From: Rhodospirillaceae bacterium
GTDB taxonomy: Bacteria; Pseudomonadota; Alphaproteobacteria; Rhodospirillales; Casp-alpha2
Direction: 5' to 3'
DNA length: 34,220 nt
Assembly (NCBI GenBank): GCA_002696205.1
Contig: NZRL01000156.1
Coordinates: 1-34,220 of the forward strand
In this document: piece after piece, positions 1 through 6,839 of the stretch
Layout: the number at the start of each line of letters is the position of its first letter
Position numbering within the stretch: position 1 is the stretch's first letter
The notes under the pieces: model-generated
Seen by the model: the letters and a program-made list of their open reading frames with translations, nothing else
What the model was told of the DNA's origin: nothing
Database searches by the model: none
Made by a program: the position numbers and the translations under genes

Positions 1-416
1 AGCAGCGTGACCTTGGACAGCGGCGGTGCCAGAAGCATCAGGGCGAAGGCGCTGGCGATCCCGCCGATGGCCGAAGACACGACCGCGACCTGCAGGGCGA
101 AGCCGCCTTCGCCTTTCTGCGCCATGGGATATCCGTCGAAGGTCGTCGCCACGGCGGCCGGGGTGCCGGGAATACGCAACAAGACGGCCGGAATGGCCCC
201 GCCGTACATCGCGCCGTTGTAGATGCCCGCCATCAGACCCAAGGCCACCAGCGGTTCAAGCCCGAAGGTGAACGGCACCAGGACGGAGATCGCCATGGTC
301 GCGCTCAGCCCCGGCATGGCGCCGACGACGATACCGGCGACGACGCCGATCACCAGGGCGATGAAGTTGTAGAGGCCAAGAACCGCAGGCAGCGCGTTGA
401 GCAGGTCGGAATACAT
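1..416 (-). CDS. tctA: TctA, large membrane subunit of a tripartite tricarboxylate transporter (partial, 5' part only)
   Basis: The first 138 codons are present; the gene continues past the left edge. TctA is the large (about 500-residue, 12-helix) inner-membrane permease of the TTT family, which imports carboxylates captured by the periplasmic protein TctC. Family hallmarks seen in the translation are a hydrophobic N-terminus, a GAMPGLSATMAISVLVPFTF stretch near residues 35-55, and the PGTPAAVATTFDGYPMA signature near residues 90-107. The ATG at 416 lies 7 nt after the tctB stop codon, and the tctB stop itself forms part of the TGAGG ribosome-binding site, so the two genes are probably translationally coupled. 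It is the last visible gene of the order dehydrogenase - aldolase - tctC - tctB - tctA. The substrate cannot be read from the sequence. Confidence 0.93.
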   Translation of the reverse strand, partial: MYSDLLNALPAVLGLYNFIALVIGVVAGIVVGAMPGLSATMAISVLVPFTFGLEPLVALGLMAGIYNGAMYGGAIPAVLLRIPGTPAAVATTFDGYPMAQKGEGGFALQVAVVSSAIGGIASAFALMLLAPPLSKVTL

Positions 417-423
417 CGGAACC

Positions 424-885
424 TCAGCTTGTCCACAGACGGCCGACCGGGAAGGTCTGGGCCATCGCGAAATCGAAAATCAGGTAGATCGCGCCGAGCA
501 CGATACAGGTCGCCAGGGCAAGGCCCGGCAGGCTGCGATACCCGAAGACATAGGCCACCAGCGGGATGACCACGGCGGTGCTGACGTAGAAGCCGATGAA
601 GTCCGTCGCCAGGGCATAGCATGCGATCAGCATGAACGCGCCCAGCACGCGTTTCGGCGCAGCCGTCATTGGCTTGGCCTCTTCGCCGTCACCGGCCGCG
701 CGCTGATCGGAAATCAGCAGAAGCAGGGACAGGGCCGCCATACCGATCAGCATCGCCCCCGGAAGCAACGCCGAAATCGGCTTGAGCGCCAAGGTCGGCA
801 CCATGAAGGCCGCCGCGACCACAATGATACCAATCGCCGTCAATGTTTCGGGGCGAAACAGACGATGTTTAGAAGGGCCGGACAT
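424..885 (-). CDS. tctB: TctB, small membrane subunit of a tripartite tricarboxylate transporter
   Basis: A 153-residue integral membrane protein with about four hydrophobic segments, the usual size for TctB (140-170 residues). It starts with a short polar N-terminus and has a first helix at ILVVAAAFMVPTLAL-like sequence, a second around the AMLIGMAALSLLLLI stretch, and two more in the second half. TctB is the poorly conserved small subunit that pairs with TctA. An in-frame ATG lies six codons upstream at 903, but the ATG at 885 has the better ribosome-binding site (GGGAG about 8 nt upstream). A stem-loop sits between this gene and tctC, and tctA follows after 7 nt. The assignment depends partly on its position between clear tctC and tctA genes. 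Confidence 0.88.
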   Translation of the reverse strand: MSGPSKHRLFRPETLTAIGIIVVAAAFMVPTLALKPISALLPGAMLIGMAALSLLLLISDQRAAGDGEEAKPMTAAPKRVLGAFMLIACYALATDFIGFYVSTAVVIPLVAYVFGYRSLPGLALATCIVLGAIYLIFDFAMAQTFPVGRLWTS

Positions 886-916
886 CGCATTGCTCCCAAT
901 CATGCAAGAGATCGGA

Positions 917-941
917 GAGGAGGACGAAAACCGCCCTCCTC
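917..941 (-). promoter_or_regulatory. Intercistronic stem-loop between tctC and tctB
   Basis: On the minus strand a 7-bp perfect stem (GAGGAGG/CCTCCTC) encloses an 11-nt loop, in the spacer between the tctC stop and the tctB start. No T-run follows, so it is not a full intrinsic terminator. Such hairpins often protect the upstream message of a binding-protein gene from 3' decay, so that the binding protein outnumbers the permease; that role is inferred here. Confidence 0.5.
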
Positions 942-951
942 ACCCGAAACG

Positions 952-1911
952 TTACTTCCAGGGGGTCGTTTCCCAGACACCCTTGGCAAGATCATAAAGC
1001 TCCTGGGTCAGCGCCTTGAAATCATCGCCGGTGACCATTTCGACCGGGTTGGCCGTCGCCTTCATGGCCTTGAGGAATTCAGGATCCTTCGCCGCCTGCT
1101 TGAACGCGTTGATCAGCTTCGCTTCGACGTCCTTGGGCAGGCCCTTCGGCGCGATGACGCCGCGCATGGAACCGTTGATCAGGTCCAGGCCCTGTTCCTT
1201 GAAGGTCGGGACGTTCGGCGCGAATTCAGACCGTTCGGCCTGAGCCACGCCCAGGATGTTCAATTCACCCTTGAACTTGGCGACTTCGGAAACGTTGAAG
1301 ATCCCCATGATGACGTGCCCGCCCATCACCGCGGTGCGCGCCGGGGCGGAGCCCTTGAACGGCACGATGGTGAATTCGGTCTTCGTCAGGTTCTGCAGTT
1401 TGATCAGGGCGAAGTGATCGTCGCCGCCCAGGCTCGACATGCCGACGGTAACCGCACCCGGTTCCGCCTTGGCTTTGGCGATCAGCTTTTCCAGGGTGTC
1501 GAGGCCTGTGCCCTTCGACGTCACGATGACGTTCGGATCGTTCACCACGTTGGCCAGGTAGGTGAAGCTGTCGGCGCTGTAATCGGCCTTGCGGTCGATC
1601 GTCCGCGCCATCATGCCGGGCAGGTTGAACGTGCCGAGGGTATAACCGTCGGGATTCGACGTCGCCGCCTTGGTCACGCCGATCTGGCCGCTGGCGCCGG
1701 GCATGTTCTTGACCACGATGCTGGCACCGTTGCCCAGGTACTTCTCGATGAACGGCATGGTCGTGCGCGCCATGACGTCGGTGCCGCCGCCGGCGGAATA
1801 ACCGACAATCACCTCGATCGGTTTTTCGGGGTACTCGGCCAGGGCCGCACCCGTACCGACGGCCATCAGCATGGCGCCGGCAAAAGTCGATTTTGCGATT
1901 ACTTTGAACAT
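952..1911 (-). CDS. tctC: TctC, periplasmic solute-binding protein of a TTT transporter (Bug family)
   Basis: A 319-residue exported binding protein of the TctC/Bug family that captures a carboxylate in the periplasm and delivers it to TctAB. The N-terminus MFKVIAKSTFAGAMLMAVG... ends in AALA-EYP, a clear Sec signal peptide with cleavage near residue 25. The mature start YPEKPIEVIVGYSAGGGTDV is the classic Bug signature (PxKPIxxIVPxxAGGxxD). The length fits the family (about 300-330). The ATG at 1911 was chosen because a strong GGAGAG site sits 4 nt before it and it leaves an intact signal peptide; the longer in-frame start at 1962 would run back into the preceding gene. The spacing of 25 nt from the RraA-like gene indicates one operon. 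Confidence 0.95.
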   Translation of the reverse strand: MFKVIAKSTFAGAMLMAVGTGAALAEYPEKPIEVIVGYSAGGGTDVMARTTMPFIEKYLGNGASIVVKNMPGASGQIGVTKAATSNPDGYTLGTFNLPGMMARTIDRKADYSADSFTYLANVVNDPNVIVTSKGTGLDTLEKLIAKAKAEPGAVTVGMSSLGGDDHFALIKLQNLTKTEFTIVPFKGSAPARTAVMGGHVIMGIFNVSEVAKFKGELNILGVAQAERSEFAPNVPTFKEQGLDLINGSMRGVIAPKGLPKDVEAKLINAFKQAAKDPEFLKAMKATANPVEMVTGDDFKALTQELYDLAKGVWETTPWK

Positions 1912-1936
1912 TTCACTCTCCTTTGCATTCAGGTCG

Positions 1937-2617
1937 TCAGTCTTGCGGAAACGCGCAGCCACGCTCTTTCAAAGCGGCGTCTACCCAGCTGCGGTCGTTG
2001 GTGCCCTCGGCGATCGCCTTCATCTGCTTGGTTTCAGCATCCAGCTTCGCTTGGGCCTTCTTGAGAATTTCGTCGGCTTGGGCCTGCGGCACGGCCAGAA
2101 CGCCGTCGCAATCGCCCAACATGATGTCGCCGGGTTCGACCGGCATGCCGCTCAGGCTGATCGGCACGTTGATCTCGCCGGGGCCGTCCTTGTAGGGGCC
2201 GCGATGCGTGACGCCGGCGGCGAACATCGGCAGATTGATTTCGCGGATCGCATCGGCATCGCGGATCGCGCCGTCGATCACAAAGCCCGCGACACCCCGT
2301 TTGACCGCATGGGCCATCATCATCTCGCCGATCAGGGCATTGGTCAGATCGCCCCCCGCATCGACGACGATGACATCGCCGGGGCCGGCCATGTCGATCG
2401 CCTTGTGCAGCATGAGGTTGTCCCCCGGCCGCGACCGCACCGTCAGCGCGACACCGGCCATGCCGCCGGACGCATGCATCGGGCGAAGACGCGGCCCGCC
2501 CGCGCTCAATCGCCACATGGAATCCGAGACGTTGGCCACGGGCAGTTTGGCGAAGGCGTCGACCAGGTCTTTGGGCGCCGTATGCGGGCGGGTGCAGATT
2601 CTGAAACCGATGGACAT
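1937..2617 (-). CDS. RraA-like / HMG-CHA aldolase family protein
   Basis: A 226-residue protein of the RraA-like fold, which includes 4-hydroxy-4-methyl-2-oxoglutarate and 4-carboxy-4-hydroxy-2-oxoadipate aldolases, other retro-aldolases and oxaloacetate decarboxylases, as well as the RNase E inhibitor RraA. The fold's core is visible: GDVIVVDAGGD near residues 80-90, the GE of IGEMMMAHA near 97-98, and VIDGAIRDADAI with the substrate/metal pair R119-D120. Its place between a hydroxyacid dehydrogenase and a carboxylate importer favours a catabolic aldolase or decarboxylase over RNase regulation. Two starts compete: ATG 2623 overlaps the previous stop (ATGA), while ATG 2617 has AAAGGA six nt upstream; I prefer 2617. 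Substrate unknown. Confidence 0.85.
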   Translation of the reverse strand: MSIGFRICTRPHTAPKDLVDAFAKLPVANVSDSMWRLSAGGPRLRPMHASGGMAGVALTVRSRPGDNLMLHKAIDMAGPGDVIVVDAGGDLTNALIGEMMMAHAVKRGVAGFVIDGAIRDADAIREINLPMFAAGVTHRGPYKDGPGEINVPISLSGMPVEPGDIMLGDCDGVLAVPQAQADEILKKAQAKLDAETKQMKAIAEGTNDRSWVDAALKERGCAFPQD

Positions 2618-2619
2618 GA

Positions 2620-3630
2620 TCATTCCTTTATTCTGGCAAGGGGCTTGGAGGCGTCGGCCAACATCGACCGATTGGCGATCCGTTCAGGTGGAACGGGCGT
2701 GCCGTCGAGGATCTGGATGATCCCGCGCACGGCGTCGACACCGACCCGCGCACCCGCTTCGCGCGTCACGCCGCCGATATGCGGCGTCACGACGATGCGG
2801 GGTTCCGCCCAGAAGGGATGGTCGTCGCCCGGGGGCTCGAAGGCGAAGGTATCCAGGCCGGCGCCGGCCAGATGCCCCGACTGCACGGCCTGCAACAGGG
2901 CCGCTTCGTCGATCAGGCCGCCGCGCGCCGTGTTGATGACGTAACTGCCGACCGGCATCTTCCGGATCGCCTGTGCATTGACGATCTCGCGGGTCTGGTC
3001 GTTGAGCGGGCAGTGAAGGCTCAGGACATCCGCCTCCGCCAAAAGGTCATCGAGCACTGTGCATTTGCGCACGCCCAACCCTGAGAAGGCCTCGTCTTTT
3101 GCAAACGGGTCATACCCAATCAGATTCAGGCCCAGCCCTTTGGCGATGCGGGCCGTTGCTTGCGCAATCGCCCCCATGCCCAGGAGCGCCAGCGTCGCGC
3201 CCGCCAGCTCGCGGCCGAGGAAGTTCGGTTTTTCCCATCGTCCGTCACGCAGGCTGGCGTCGAGCGGAAGGATCCGTTTCACCGTCGCCAAAAGCAGCGC
3301 AATCGTATGCTCGGCAACGGAAACCGCGTTCGCTCCGGTCGCGACCAGGACCGGAATCCCGCGTTCGCCCGCCGCCGCCAGGTCGATGTTGTCGACGCCG
3401 ACGCCGTGCTTGGAGATCACCCGCAACTGGGGGGCCGCGTCCATGATGCCCGCGTCGATCCGTCCCATTCGGGAAACGATGCCGACGGCCTTCGTTTCCT
3501 TCAGAAGATCCGCGATCGTATCGCCGTCGGCGTAAGGGGGGGTATGGACCGTGCGATAGCCCTGCTCGGTCACCAATTGGGCGGCGCTCGGGTCGAGTTC
3601 CGGGCCGGTCACGAGAATTGTCTTGTTCAT
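2620..3630 (-). CDS. D-isomer-specific 2-hydroxyacid dehydrogenase (SerA/PdxB-like family)
   Basis: A 336-residue NAD-dependent 2-hydroxyacid dehydrogenase related to phosphoglycerate dehydrogenase but without a C-terminal ACT domain. Catalytic residues are all present: R236 in NTARGGLID, E265 in FAFEPP and H284 in TPHIGG. The nucleotide-binding loop reads GMGAIAQ (151-157), with alanine in place of the third glycine of GxGxxG. The SKHGVGVDNID substrate-loop signature is near residue 75-82. The ATG at 3630 is preceded by a strong GGAGGT site 7 nt upstream; the open frame continues upstream but through a tandem repeat and promoter-like DNA. It is first in the operon with the RraA-like aldolase and tctCBA, so it probably oxidises or reduces the imported acid or its product. 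Confidence 0.9.
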   Translation of the reverse strand: MNKTILVTGPELDPSAAQLVTEQGYRTVHTPPYADGDTIADLLKETKAVGIVSRMGRIDAGIMDAAPQLRVISKHGVGVDNIDLAAAGERGIPVLVATGANAVSVAEHTIALLLATVKRILPLDASLRDGRWEKPNFLGRELAGATLALLGMGAIAQATARIAKGLGLNLIGYDPFAKDEAFSGLGVRKCTVLDDLLAEADVLSLHCPLNDQTREIVNAQAIRKMPVGSYVINTARGGLIDEAALLQAVQSGHLAGAGLDTFAFEPPGDDHPFWAEPRIVVTPHIGGVTREAGARVGVDAVRGIIQILDGTPVPPERIANRSMLADASKPLARIKE

Positions 3631-3694
3631 CGCGTCCACCTCCAGGCCCCTCGCAACGCAAGCGGCCTCGGTCATATCGAATTTTTTTGGTGAT

Positions 3695-3746
3695 GCCCGC
3701 GACGGCCTCCCAGCCTGCACGAGCCCGCGACGACCTCCCAGCCTGC
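3695..3746. repeat. Tandem 28-bp repeat, two copies
   Basis: Two head-to-tail copies (3695-3718 and 3723-3746) share 23 of 24 positions at a 28-bp period; the core is CCTCCCAGCCTGC. They lie in the divergent intergenic region between the LysR gene and the dehydrogenase operon, upstream of the 3630 start. It may be a local slippage duplication or paired protein-binding sites. Confidence 0.8.
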
Positions 3747-3750
3747 GCGG

Positions 3751-3842
3751 ATGTTTTCCTCAATTTACATTTCTTATCGGACAGAATTTCTTTATAAAAG
3801 CAAATATTTCTTCTTATTAAATGAAGTAAAACTGCATTAAAA
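3751..3842. promoter_or_regulatory. AT-rich divergent promoter region with three ATTTCTT repeats
   Basis: The last 90 nt before the LysR start are strikingly AT-rich against a GC-rich background. Three direct ATTTCTT copies start at 3769, 3786 and 3806 (spacings 17 and 20). LysR-type regulators commonly bind repeated sites between their own gene and a divergent target operon, so this is the likely operator/promoter zone. No clear -35/-10 pair could be fixed. Confidence 0.45.
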
Positions 3843-4730
3843 ATGGACACACGGCAGCTCAAAACCCTCTTGGCGATCGCCGCGAACGGCACCTTCGCCA
3901 AGGCCGCCGACGTCGTGGGGCTGACGCCCTCCGCCGTCAGTCAGCAGATCCAGGCGCTCGAGCAGGAATTGAACACGACGCTGTTCGTGCGCTCCTCACG
4001 CCCGCCCAGATTGACGCCTCAGGGACTGCAGGTTCTTGAAATGGCAAAGGACATGCTGCGCAGCGAGGAGGACACCAAGGCCGGCCTGCGGGGGGACCGG
4101 GTGACCGGAACCCTGATGCTCGGCTCCGTCCGTTCGAGCGCGCTCAATCTGCTGCCGGCGTCGATCGTGCGAATGCGGGCTCGGTACCCGGGCATCAAGA
4201 TCAATCTCCGCGTATCTCTCTCGACCTTGCTGATCGCGGATGTCGCATCCGGCCGGTTGGACGCGGCGGTCGTCGCGGAACATCTGGGGTTCCCCCCCGC
4301 GCTTCGCTGGAGCCCCTTTCTCCGCGAGCCACTCTGGCTGATCGCCCCGGAAGGCACCGCCGTTTCCGATCCGATCGAGGCTTTGAAGACCCGACCCTTC
4401 GTCCGATTCAGAAGCGACGTGCCGCTGGCGAACCTGATCGATACCGAGATTTCGCGCCTCGGCATCGTGACCCAGGACGTCGCGGAAATCGACACCATCG
4501 CCTCGATCGTGACCTGCGTCCGGCAGGGCCTGGGCGTTTCCGTGGTACCCCATGTGGCGCTGGAAGACCCCGGCGACGGGAACCTGGTGCGCCTGCCGTT
4601 CGGCCAACCGCAGGTCACGCGGCAGATCGGGATTGTTGAGCGGACCGTCTCGCCGCGCGGCGAGATCATCGCCCGCCTGCACGATATCCTGTGCAATCTC
4701 TGCGGTGAGCACGGCGTCGGCCGCGGATAG
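3843..4730 (+). CDS. LysR-type transcriptional regulator
   Basis: A 295-residue LysR regulator. The N-terminal winged helix-turn-helix is clear: TFAKAADVVGLTPSAVSQQI at about residues 17-37, followed by the linker helix EQELNTTLFVRSSRPPRLTPQG. The rest matches a periplasmic-binding-protein-like effector domain (GTLMLGSVRSSALNLLPASI near residue 90 onward). Length is typical (about 300). It is divergent from the dehydrogenase-aldolase-TTT operon, a standard arrangement for a LysR activator sensing the imported substrate or a pathway intermediate; that role is inferred. The ATG has no strong ribosome-binding site and sits directly behind the AT-rich patch. Confidence 0.95.
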   Translation: MDTRQLKTLLAIAANGTFAKAADVVGLTPSAVSQQIQALEQELNTTLFVRSSRPPRLTPQGLQVLEMAKDMLRSEEDTKAGLRGDRVTGTLMLGSVRSSALNLLPASIVRMRARYPGIKINLRVSLSTLLIADVASGRLDAAVVAEHLGFPPALRWSPFLREPLWLIAPEGTAVSDPIEALKTRPFVRFRSDVPLANLIDTEISRLGIVTQDVAEIDTIASIVTCVRQGLGVSVVPHVALEDPGDGNLVRLPFGQPQVTRQIGIVERTVSPRGEIIARLHDILCNLCGEHGVGRG

Positions 4731-4793
4731 ACCGGATAGACCCAGCCGGGCCGGACCCGCCGTTCGTGACATTGTCGGATATGAATGAAGAAA

Positions 4794-4868
4794 TGGTGGG
4801 CGCGGCTGGGATTGAACCAGCGACCCCTGCCGTGTGAAGACAGTGCTCTCCCGCTGAGCTACGCGCCC
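4794..4868 (-). tRNA. tRNA-Val (anticodon CAC), CCA encoded
   Basis: A full cloverleaf on the minus strand. The acceptor stem GGGCGCG (4868-4862) pairs with CGCGCCC (4804-4798), discriminator A at 4797, then an encoded CCA (4796-4794). The D-arm is GCTCAGCGGGAGAGC. The anticodon stem CTGTC/GGCAG carries the 7-nt loop TTCACAC, giving CAC at positions 34-36, which reads GUG. The T-arm has GGTTCAATCCC. A near-consensus promoter lies about 40 nt upstream. Confidence 0.96.
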
Positions 4869-4907
4869 TCTCGGCCGGCCCGGATCGGGGCGGCGTGAGG
4901 CGCGATC

Positions 4908-4936
4908 ATATAAGGGGCGCCCCCCCGGACTGTCAA
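4908..4936 (-). promoter_or_regulatory. Sigma-70-type promoter of tRNA-Val
   Basis: Minus strand: perfect -35 TTGACA (4936-4931), 17-nt GC-rich spacer, -10 TTATAT (4913-4908). The expected start near 4901 leaves a 5' leader of about 33 nt before the mature tRNA. Confidence 0.75.
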
Positions 4937-4987
4937 CCCGACTGTCACCGCGATGAACGCCCCCCGGCCGCGGAATTGCCGGGGGCC

Positions 4988-5001
4988 TTGCGCTGGATCA
5001 A
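4988..5001 (+). promoter_or_regulatory. FNR/FixK-type binding site upstream of the TPR-oxygenase gene
   Basis: The 14-mer TTGCGCTGGATCAA matches the FNR/FixK family pattern TTGNN-N4-NNCAA, with one perfect ATCAA half, and sits in the wider palindrome CCTTG...CAAGG (4986-5003). A -10-like CAGAAT at 5024-5029 predicts a start near 5036, which puts the site centre (4994.5) at about -41.5, the standard class II activation position. The gene it would control starts at 5160. Confidence 0.5.
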
Positions 5002-5046
5002 GGCCGGGCCGGTGGATTAGGGCCAGAATGCGGAAATATGGGCGGT

Positions 5047-5068
5047 CCGGCCGGTTTCGACCGGCCGG
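5047..5068 (+). promoter_or_regulatory. Stable UUCG-capped hairpin in the leader of the TPR-oxygenase gene
   Basis: Nine perfect base pairs (CCGGCCGGT with ACCGGCCGG) close a TTCG loop. No T-run follows, so it is a leader structure, not a terminator. It lies between the predicted transcription start (about 5036) and the favoured TTG start codon at 5160. Confidence 0.6.
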
Positions 5069-5159
5069 GCGCCATGGACGGCGCGGGGCGGCTATGGCAC
5101 TCTCGCACCGTTCCCGCCCGCATACCGCCGACACCCCACCCGCCCTTCGGAGAGGCCGC

Positions 5160-6818
5160 TTGAAACCCAAATCGACCGACGACGTCGCCCATCTTCTGGA
5201 ACGCGCCGCCAAGGCGTTTCGCGCCGGAAATCTCAGCCGCGCGGAAAGCGACGCCGAGAAAGTGCTGAAGTCCCTGCCCGATCATCCGGAGGCGCTTTAT
5301 TGCCTGGGCCTCGTGCGCCATCGCCAGGGCCGCCCGCCGCAGGCCATCGAATACCTGCGCCGTGCGATGACCAAACACCCCGGCTTCATCCCCTGCGCGG
5401 TGACCCTGTCCAAGATGCTGCTGGAGGCCGGCGACGGCGACGGCGCCGTCCGCACCCTGAGCGAGGCCCGCGCCCATGCCGCCCCCGGCTCGCCCGATTT
5501 CGCCAACCTGTCCTATGAATTGGGGCGCACGCATATCATCCTGGGGAATCCGTCGGCGGGGCTCGAGGACCTGGCCCAGGCCGCCGAATTGGCACCCGAG
5601 GCACCCCCCGTCTACGGCACCCTGGGCGTCGCCTATCAATTGATGGGCGACATGGAAAGTGCGCGCGCCGCCTACGAGACCGCCGTCGAATTGGGCAGCC
5701 AGGACCCCGAAGATTATTTCAACCTGGGCACCGTCCATATGAACGACCGGCGCCAGCCGGAGGCCATCGCCATGTTCACCAAGGCGGCGGAGATGAACCC
5801 CAATCATCAGCGGGCCTTCGCCAATATCGGCCTGCTGCACGGCCGGGCGACGGAATACGCCGAAGCGATCGAGCCGCTGCGCCGCGCCCTGGTGCTCGAC
5901 CCTGAAGACGCGGAAACCCTGAACGAACTGGTCTACGCCATGGGCGTCGAAGGCATGGCCGAGGAAGCCACCCAATTGGTCGAACGCTATACCGCGACCC
6001 ATCCGGGGGCCGACCATCTGCACGGCCAGGCGGCCTTCGTCTGGATGAAGGCGGGCGAGCCGGAAAAAGCCATCGCCGCAGCCGACCGCGCCTTGGACGC
6101 CGGCGTGCACCCGATCCCGGCGCTGGCCATGAAGTCGGCGGCGCTCAACGATCTGGGCCGCGCGGCGGAGGCCGAGAAGCTGTTGGATTTCGACCGCCTG
6201 ATCAAGACCAAGGTCCATGCCGCGCCGGCGGGTTATCATTCCATGAAGTCGTTCAACAACGATCTGGTGCAGTACCTGTTGGACAACCCCAGCCTGGGAT
6301 ACTCCAAGAACAACCGGTCCATGGAAAAGGGCCGCGGCACGCTGGAACTGTTCGACGGCAACGAGACCGGCCCGGCGCTGATCCTCAAACAGATGATCAT
6401 GGAGATGGCCAAGGAATACATGGACGAACACCCCATGGACACAGCCCATCCGTTCCTGGCATCGCCACCGAAATCGTTCGACATCGGCTGCTGGGGCAAC
6501 GTCTATGACCGGGACGGCCGCCAGTTGGTTCATATCCATCCGACGGCCTGGCTGTCCGGCGTTTATTACCCGTTCCTTCCCGCCAGCGTGAAGGACGCGG
6601 CCAAGGGACAGACCAACAACGTCGAAGGATGGATCGAATTCGGCCGGGCCTTCCACCTGATCGGCGACAGGACGGAACCCAAGGTCCGCCTCGTCCGGCC
6701 CGAGGAAGGCATGATGGTGATGTTCCCGTCCTATTTCGGGCATCAGACCATCCCCGTGACCTCCAGCGACGAACAGCGCGTGTCCATCGCCTTCGACCTG
6801 GAACCGGCCGATCTTTAG
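5160..6818 (+). CDS. TPR protein with C-terminal putative 2-oxoglutarate/Fe(II) oxygenase domain
   Basis: A 552-residue cytoplasmic protein without signal peptide. Residues about 10-345 are tandem tetratricopeptide repeats (e.g. the DYFNLGTVHMNDRRQPEAIA and AFANIGLLHGRATEYAEAIE units). The last 120 residues resemble the 2OG-FeII_Oxy_5-type family: HIHPTAWLSGVYY (H458, H460), FPSYFGHQTIPV (H528) and EQRVSIAFD (R540 as likely 2-oxoglutarate ligand). The usual HxD pair reads HxH here, as is usual in that family. TPR plus this domain suggests hydroxylation of a protein bound by the repeats, but the substrate is unknown. The TTG start at 5160 is preferred because GGAGAG lies 5 nt upstream and the following sequence is a clean TPR N-terminus; ATG 5094 and the longer frame from 4953 run through the leader hairpin and have no ribosome-binding site. 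Confidence 0.85.
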   Translation: MKPKSTDDVAHLLERAAKAFRAGNLSRAESDAEKVLKSLPDHPEALYCLGLVRHRQGRPPQAIEYLRRAMTKHPGFIPCAVTLSKMLLEAGDGDGAVRTLSEARAHAAPGSPDFANLSYELGRTHIILGNPSAGLEDLAQAAELAPEAPPVYGTLGVAYQLMGDMESARAAYETAVELGSQDPEDYFNLGTVHMNDRRQPEAIAMFTKAAEMNPNHQRAFANIGLLHGRATEYAEAIEPLRRALVLDPEDAETLNELVYAMGVEGMAEEATQLVERYTATHPGADHLHGQAAFVWMKAGEPEKAIAAADRALDAGVHPIPALAMKSAALNDLGRAAEAEKLLDFDRLIKTKVHAAPAGYHSMKSFNNDLVQYLLDNPSLGYSKNNRSMEKGRGTLELFDGNETGPALILKQMIMEMAKEYMDEHPMDTAHPFLASPPKSFDIGCWGNVYDRDGRQLVHIHPTAWLSGVYYPFLPASVKDAAKGQTNNVEGWIEFGRAFHLIGDRTEPKVRLVRPEEGMMVMFPSYFGHQTIPVTSSDEQRVSIAFDLEPADL

Positions 6819-6839
6819 GCCGTCAGGCCAGGCCCGCCG

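Noticed and set aside
428-437. DnaA-box-like TTGTCCACA
   Set aside because: Single site with a mismatch inside the tctB coding end; no cluster or AT-rich region for an origin.
397-2064. 555-codon open frame opposite tctB and tctC
   Set aside because: It is the high-GC shadow of two well-supported genes; its translation is rich in His/Arg/Gln/Asp without any domain signature.
4794-4868. tRNA genes (Val here, Arg at 20284-20360) as island attachment sites
   Set aside because: No integrase, no repeated tRNA 3' end and no composition break beside either tRNA.
4953-5159. N-terminal extension of the TPR protein from 4953
   Set aside because: Crosses a perfect leader hairpin, lacks a ribosome-binding site and encodes Arg/Pro/Gly-rich sequence unlike a protein start.
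4998-6743. 581-codon frame opposite the TPR-oxygenase gene
   Set aside because: Shadow frame; TPR and oxygenase motifs on the plus strand are clear.
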